A stretch of DNA of 64,000 nt from Verrucomicrobiota bacterium. Its GTDB lineage: Bacteria; Verrucomicrobiota; Verrucomicrobiia; Limisphaerales; UBA8199. The notes beneath the pieces are model-generated. The model worked only from the letters and a program-made list of their open reading frames with translations. It made no database searches and was not told the DNA's origin. Below are positions 61,752-64,000 of the stretch, piece after piece. The first letter of the stretch is position 1; the number at the start of each line of letters is the position of its first letter. The stretch spans positions 1 through 64,000 of the forward strand of contig PSRM01000218.1 in assembly GCA_003176045.1 (NCBI GenBank). Reading direction: 5' to 3'. A program made the position numbers and the translations under genes.

Positions 61752-62063
61752 ACGAGCGGTTACGCTGCGCCCGAATGCACAGCGGCGCTTGCCGATGTTG
61801 CTGCCAAGCGCGAAGGCCGGTCTGCTGTCGCTCGCCAAGTCGCTGCGGCCAGGACCGCGAGAACTGTGCAAACCGGTGAAGAGGTATTCGTTGCACCGGG
61901 CCTGATTCGTCCATCATTTCAACGCGAGTCGGTTTCGTTCTGGATACAACAACATCTATAAGCTTGGCTGAGCGCCAGAAGGACCGGGCCAGCGCTGCAA
62001 AGGCGATCCATATAAGCTAAAAATTGTCTTGCGCTTGCGCCAAGAAATGCCGATGACACTGTC
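61752..62063. other. 312-bp gap, no gene recognised
   Basis: A short frame (61731-61961) reads Ala/Arg-rich (AKREGRSAVARQVAAARTAR) but extends from the repeat and matches nothing known. Confidence 0.45.
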
Positions 62064-63674
62064 ATGTGTAGCAGAGTCGTTCTAACTATTGCGGCCGGGG
62101 TGATTCTGGTGATCCTAGCGATAGTGAGGGAGCGCAAATTTTCTACTTCCAAAGGGCACCATCAGAGACTGCTTAACAACGGTCGTTTCCTTTTTGGGTT
62201 CTGCCTTTCCCTTGTTAGTTGCTTTCAGTTCTCAAACCGCGCGGATCAGCAACTGCCCAGCGCTCCGCTTGTCATCCACACGCCGGCCGACGAGGTTTTA
62301 GAAAAGCTGAGAACCTGTCGGTCGGAACCCACTGCTCAGTGCATAACCAATGCCTTTTCCCTGATTTCGGAATGGCTCCATGCGGCGGGCTATCCCGATG
62401 CCGATGTTTATGATATGTTCTTGCGCCGATTCAAAAATGGAGCACAAGTTCGGTTCGAAGATCTAAGGTTCAAGGTGGGCGCGGAAACAAACTATTTTTT
62501 TGCCTTAGTTGATTTGAACAACCACGAAGATTTCAGAATACTTTTTGACTCGGCCATATTCTACGATCAACTAAAAGCGGCACAGCGATCGTACCAAAAG
62601 AATGTCTGGGTGCATTTCTTCGCTCGCATGGCCGGTTTTTCCTGGCAGGTTGAATTCCACTCCTTCTCGCCTGAGCGGTTTCGGTTGCTTTCGGAAAAGA
62701 AGGAAGCTCTCCAGGAATGGCTTATGGATTTCTCTGCCAACATCAAGAGAGAACAAGTTTTGACCAAGCCTGAGTTGCTTGAGATGATGACCGAGGCCGT
62801 GGCGCCAAACATTATCGTCAATTCCAAAGCATGGGAATTTCTGGATTGGGCTCATCGAGCCAACATTCTTGGACCTGACGATACTGAGAGCAACATCCGC
62901 TTGGAAAGGGACAACCCCCTCTTTGCACCGGAGGCCGACCTCCTCAGCGTTTATAAAGCCGACGGCTTCACTCGTTTCGAAGTAACCATGGAAATTAACC
63001 TGTTAAGCACGGAAGTCGAATCCGCCGAACTCGATCTTTATTCACTGCCCTATTTGTATTTCGTTAGCTCTCGCTATCTTGAGGAATTGCCGCTTCAATG
63101 GGGGCCGAACCAGATGCTGGCTGCTCCGCCCGACATTTTTAGAAAAAAACTGACTCATCAACTTCTGACGCAGACGGATATCGGATTCCAGCAATCCTTC
63201 ATTCGAGAAATCGCTAAAGAAATGGCGTCCACCTTTGATCGCAAGATGAAAGATTGGTCATCTCGCATAAAAGCCAAAGCCGCCCAAGCTCAATCGAGTG
63301 CGGAACCGGTCGCCGTTCTGAATCACTCGCAGACAAAGTCAGCCCACCATGAGACCATCGCAACCATTTTCACGACCGGTTCTTACGATGAGAAAGGATT
63401 CAGTGCCGTAGCGAACGGCACCGTGGAATTGTGGCGGTTTGAACGCACGTGCAAACTGAGGTTTGTCTTCGATCGGAGTCTAATTGGTGGCAGTTTTATG
63501 GTCTTTTTTAATGACCGGGATGTGCCAAATGACGCAGTGAGTTTGTTTGGCTATCCGCGGCATCGCATCGAACGCGAAGGTCCCCATGGCGTGGCAGTTG
63601 TCGATATTCGGAAGCAACTTGCCTGGGTTTTCGACGAGAAGACAAACGTGAAAAGCATAAAAATGATTAGCTGA
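62064..63674 (+). CDS. Unknown protein with N-terminal membrane segments
   Basis: The 536-residue protein starts MCSRVVLTIAAGVILVILAI with a second hydrophobic segment (FLFGFCLSLVSCF), then a long soluble region. The latter includes LISEWLHAAGYPDADVYDMF, an IREIAKEMASTFDRKMKDW helix, and a C-terminal beta region (LWRFERTCKLRFVFDRS, VVDIRKQLAWVF). No domain is recognised. It ends abruptly against the remnant of a resolvase gene on the other strand, which suggests it arrived by insertion. It could equally be a resident gene with an insertion beside it. Confidence 0.65.
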   Translation: MCSRVVLTIAAGVILVILAIVRERKFSTSKGHHQRLLNNGRFLFGFCLSLVSCFQFSNRADQQLPSAPLVIHTPADEVLEKLRTCRSEPTAQCITNAFSLISEWLHAAGYPDADVYDMFLRRFKNGAQVRFEDLRFKVGAETNYFFALVDLNNHEDFRILFDSAIFYDQLKAAQRSYQKNVWVHFFARMAGFSWQVEFHSFSPERFRLLSEKKEALQEWLMDFSANIKREQVLTKPELLEMMTEAVAPNIIVNSKAWEFLDWAHRANILGPDDTESNIRLERDNPLFAPEADLLSVYKADGFTRFEVTMEINLLSTEVESAELDLYSLPYLYFVSSRYLEELPLQWGPNQMLAAPPDIFRKKLTHQLLTQTDIGFQQSFIREIAKEMASTFDRKMKDWSSRIKAKAAQAQSSAEPVAVLNHSQTKSAHHETIATIFTTGSYDEKGFSAVANGTVELWRFERTCKLRFVFDRSLIGGSFMVFFNDRDVPNDAVSLFGYPRHRIEREGPHGVAVVDIRKQLAWVFDEKTNVKSIKMIS

Positions 63675-63745
63675 AGTTGAAGATCCTGTCCATTGGTGCT
63701 GACGCGAGCGTAGCCGATCAGCCGGGATTTGGATTTTTGCTTCAT
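63668..63745 (-). pseudogene. Serine resolvase/invertase, truncated to its first 26 codons
   Basis: On the minus strand, ATG 63745 opens MKQKSKSRLIGYARVSTNGQ followed by DLQLQL, the catalytic N-terminus of serine resolvases, with the nucleophile Ser in ARVST. Homology stops where the neighbouring 536-residue gene begins. It is a remnant, since the complete family is about 180-200 residues. Confidence 0.85.
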
Positions 63746-63782
63746 GTCTCATCAATTCTAATGTAAATGAGTTAATGAGACA
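63745..63782. promoter_or_regulatory. Res-like palindrome beside the resolvase remnant
   Basis: Arms tgtctcatcaattc and gagttaatgagaca (12 of 14 complementary) are separated by 10 bases. A further atgagaca half lies at 63874-63881. Placement directly upstream of the resolvase start fits a recombination (res) site. Confidence 0.6.
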
Positions 63783-64000
63783 AAGAAAAAGGAGATGGCT
63801 ATGTGAGACTTTAATTGTCTACAAAACCTGGTCAGATAGCCGGTTTCAAACCGCTCCATCAAACGAACATTTTATGAGACAGCCCGCGACTAGCCTTTCA
63901 ATGGTAGCGGCTCAAATGGTTGGGTCTGACAAAGCCCGTTCCCAAAGGCGAGGATACGATGATCCCGGATCGCAGCGGAGAACCGCCACCATTGGAATTT
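63783..64000. other. Window end, no gene assigned
   Basis: An open frame from ATG 63901 (MVAAQMVGSDKARSQRRG) runs to the window edge, but nothing recognisable is present. It may be the start of a gene beyond the window. Confidence 0.3.

Noticed and set aside
1..64000. CRISPR array
   Set aside because: No regularly spaced identical repeats with unique spacers exist; the repeats found are dispersed palindromes.
1..64000. tRNA or rRNA genes
   Set aside because: No cloverleaf or conserved rRNA core was seen on either strand.

Overview
The window looks like a chromosomal segment of a GC-rich Gram-negative bacterium, most plausibly a verrucomicrobial (Limisphaerales/Pedosphaera-like) genome. I infer this from the style of the short interspersed repeats, the HNH/small-partner pair, the large secreted tricorn-type peptidase, the Ig/LamG extracellular protein and the TPR glycosyltransferase. 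No rRNA, tRNA or other taxonomic marker is present, so the placement is inference.

Region 1 (1-21.8 kb) is ordinary chromosome. It holds secreted or envelope proteins (PDZ protein, amidohydrolase, tricorn-type S41 peptidase, sialidase-like BNR/Ig/LamG protein, TPR glycosyltransferase-like membrane protein, OprB-type porin), a universal stress protein, aspS and gatA, a RelE-type toxin/antitoxin remnant with two homopolymer frameshifts, and a DUF2254 membrane protein. Short palindromic repeats are scattered between these genes, and two of the repeat families have been inserted in frame inside conserved genes (gatA and the glycosyltransferase).

Region 2 (about 23.1-55.9 kb) is the main system: a complete-looking extracellular contractile injection system (eCIS; Afp/PVC-like phage-tail nanomachine). 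The order is a sigma-54 activator; a near-perfect -24/-12 promoter; a small leader gene; a NusG/RfaH-like antiterminator; a DUF4255 tail terminator; an accessory beta-protein; sheath 1; tube 1; sheath 2; tube 2; a DUF5908-like small protein; a LysM tube/baseplate adaptor; a spike split into gp27-like and gp5-like genes; a PAAR-like tip; gp25; a gp6/J-like baseplate protein; a gpI-like baseplate protein fused to an NHL-type propeller; three large fibre-like proteins sharing an N-terminal module; a small coiled coil; a tape-measure candidate; an AAA+ ATPase; and a 1009-residue DUF4157 (eCIS-core) protein ending in a PD-(D/E)XK-like nuclease domain, the likely toxin cargo. All genes run on the + strand with tight spacing. 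The layout suggests that sigma-54 and its activator switch the locus on while the NusG paralogue keeps RNA polymerase processive over about 30 kb.

Region 3 (56-64 kb) is an accessory zone: unknown membrane proteins, a DUF1360-like pair, a cupin, a TIR-like (CAP12-type) defence-like protein with a beta-rich C-terminal domain, a basic unknown protein, and a 536-residue unknown protein abutting a truncated serine-resolvase start with a res-like palindrome. A roughly 347-bp sequence occurs in direct orientation at 21.85 kb and 61.41 kb, bracketing the whole eCIS-bearing segment about 39.6 kb apart, as if the region were a discrete module.
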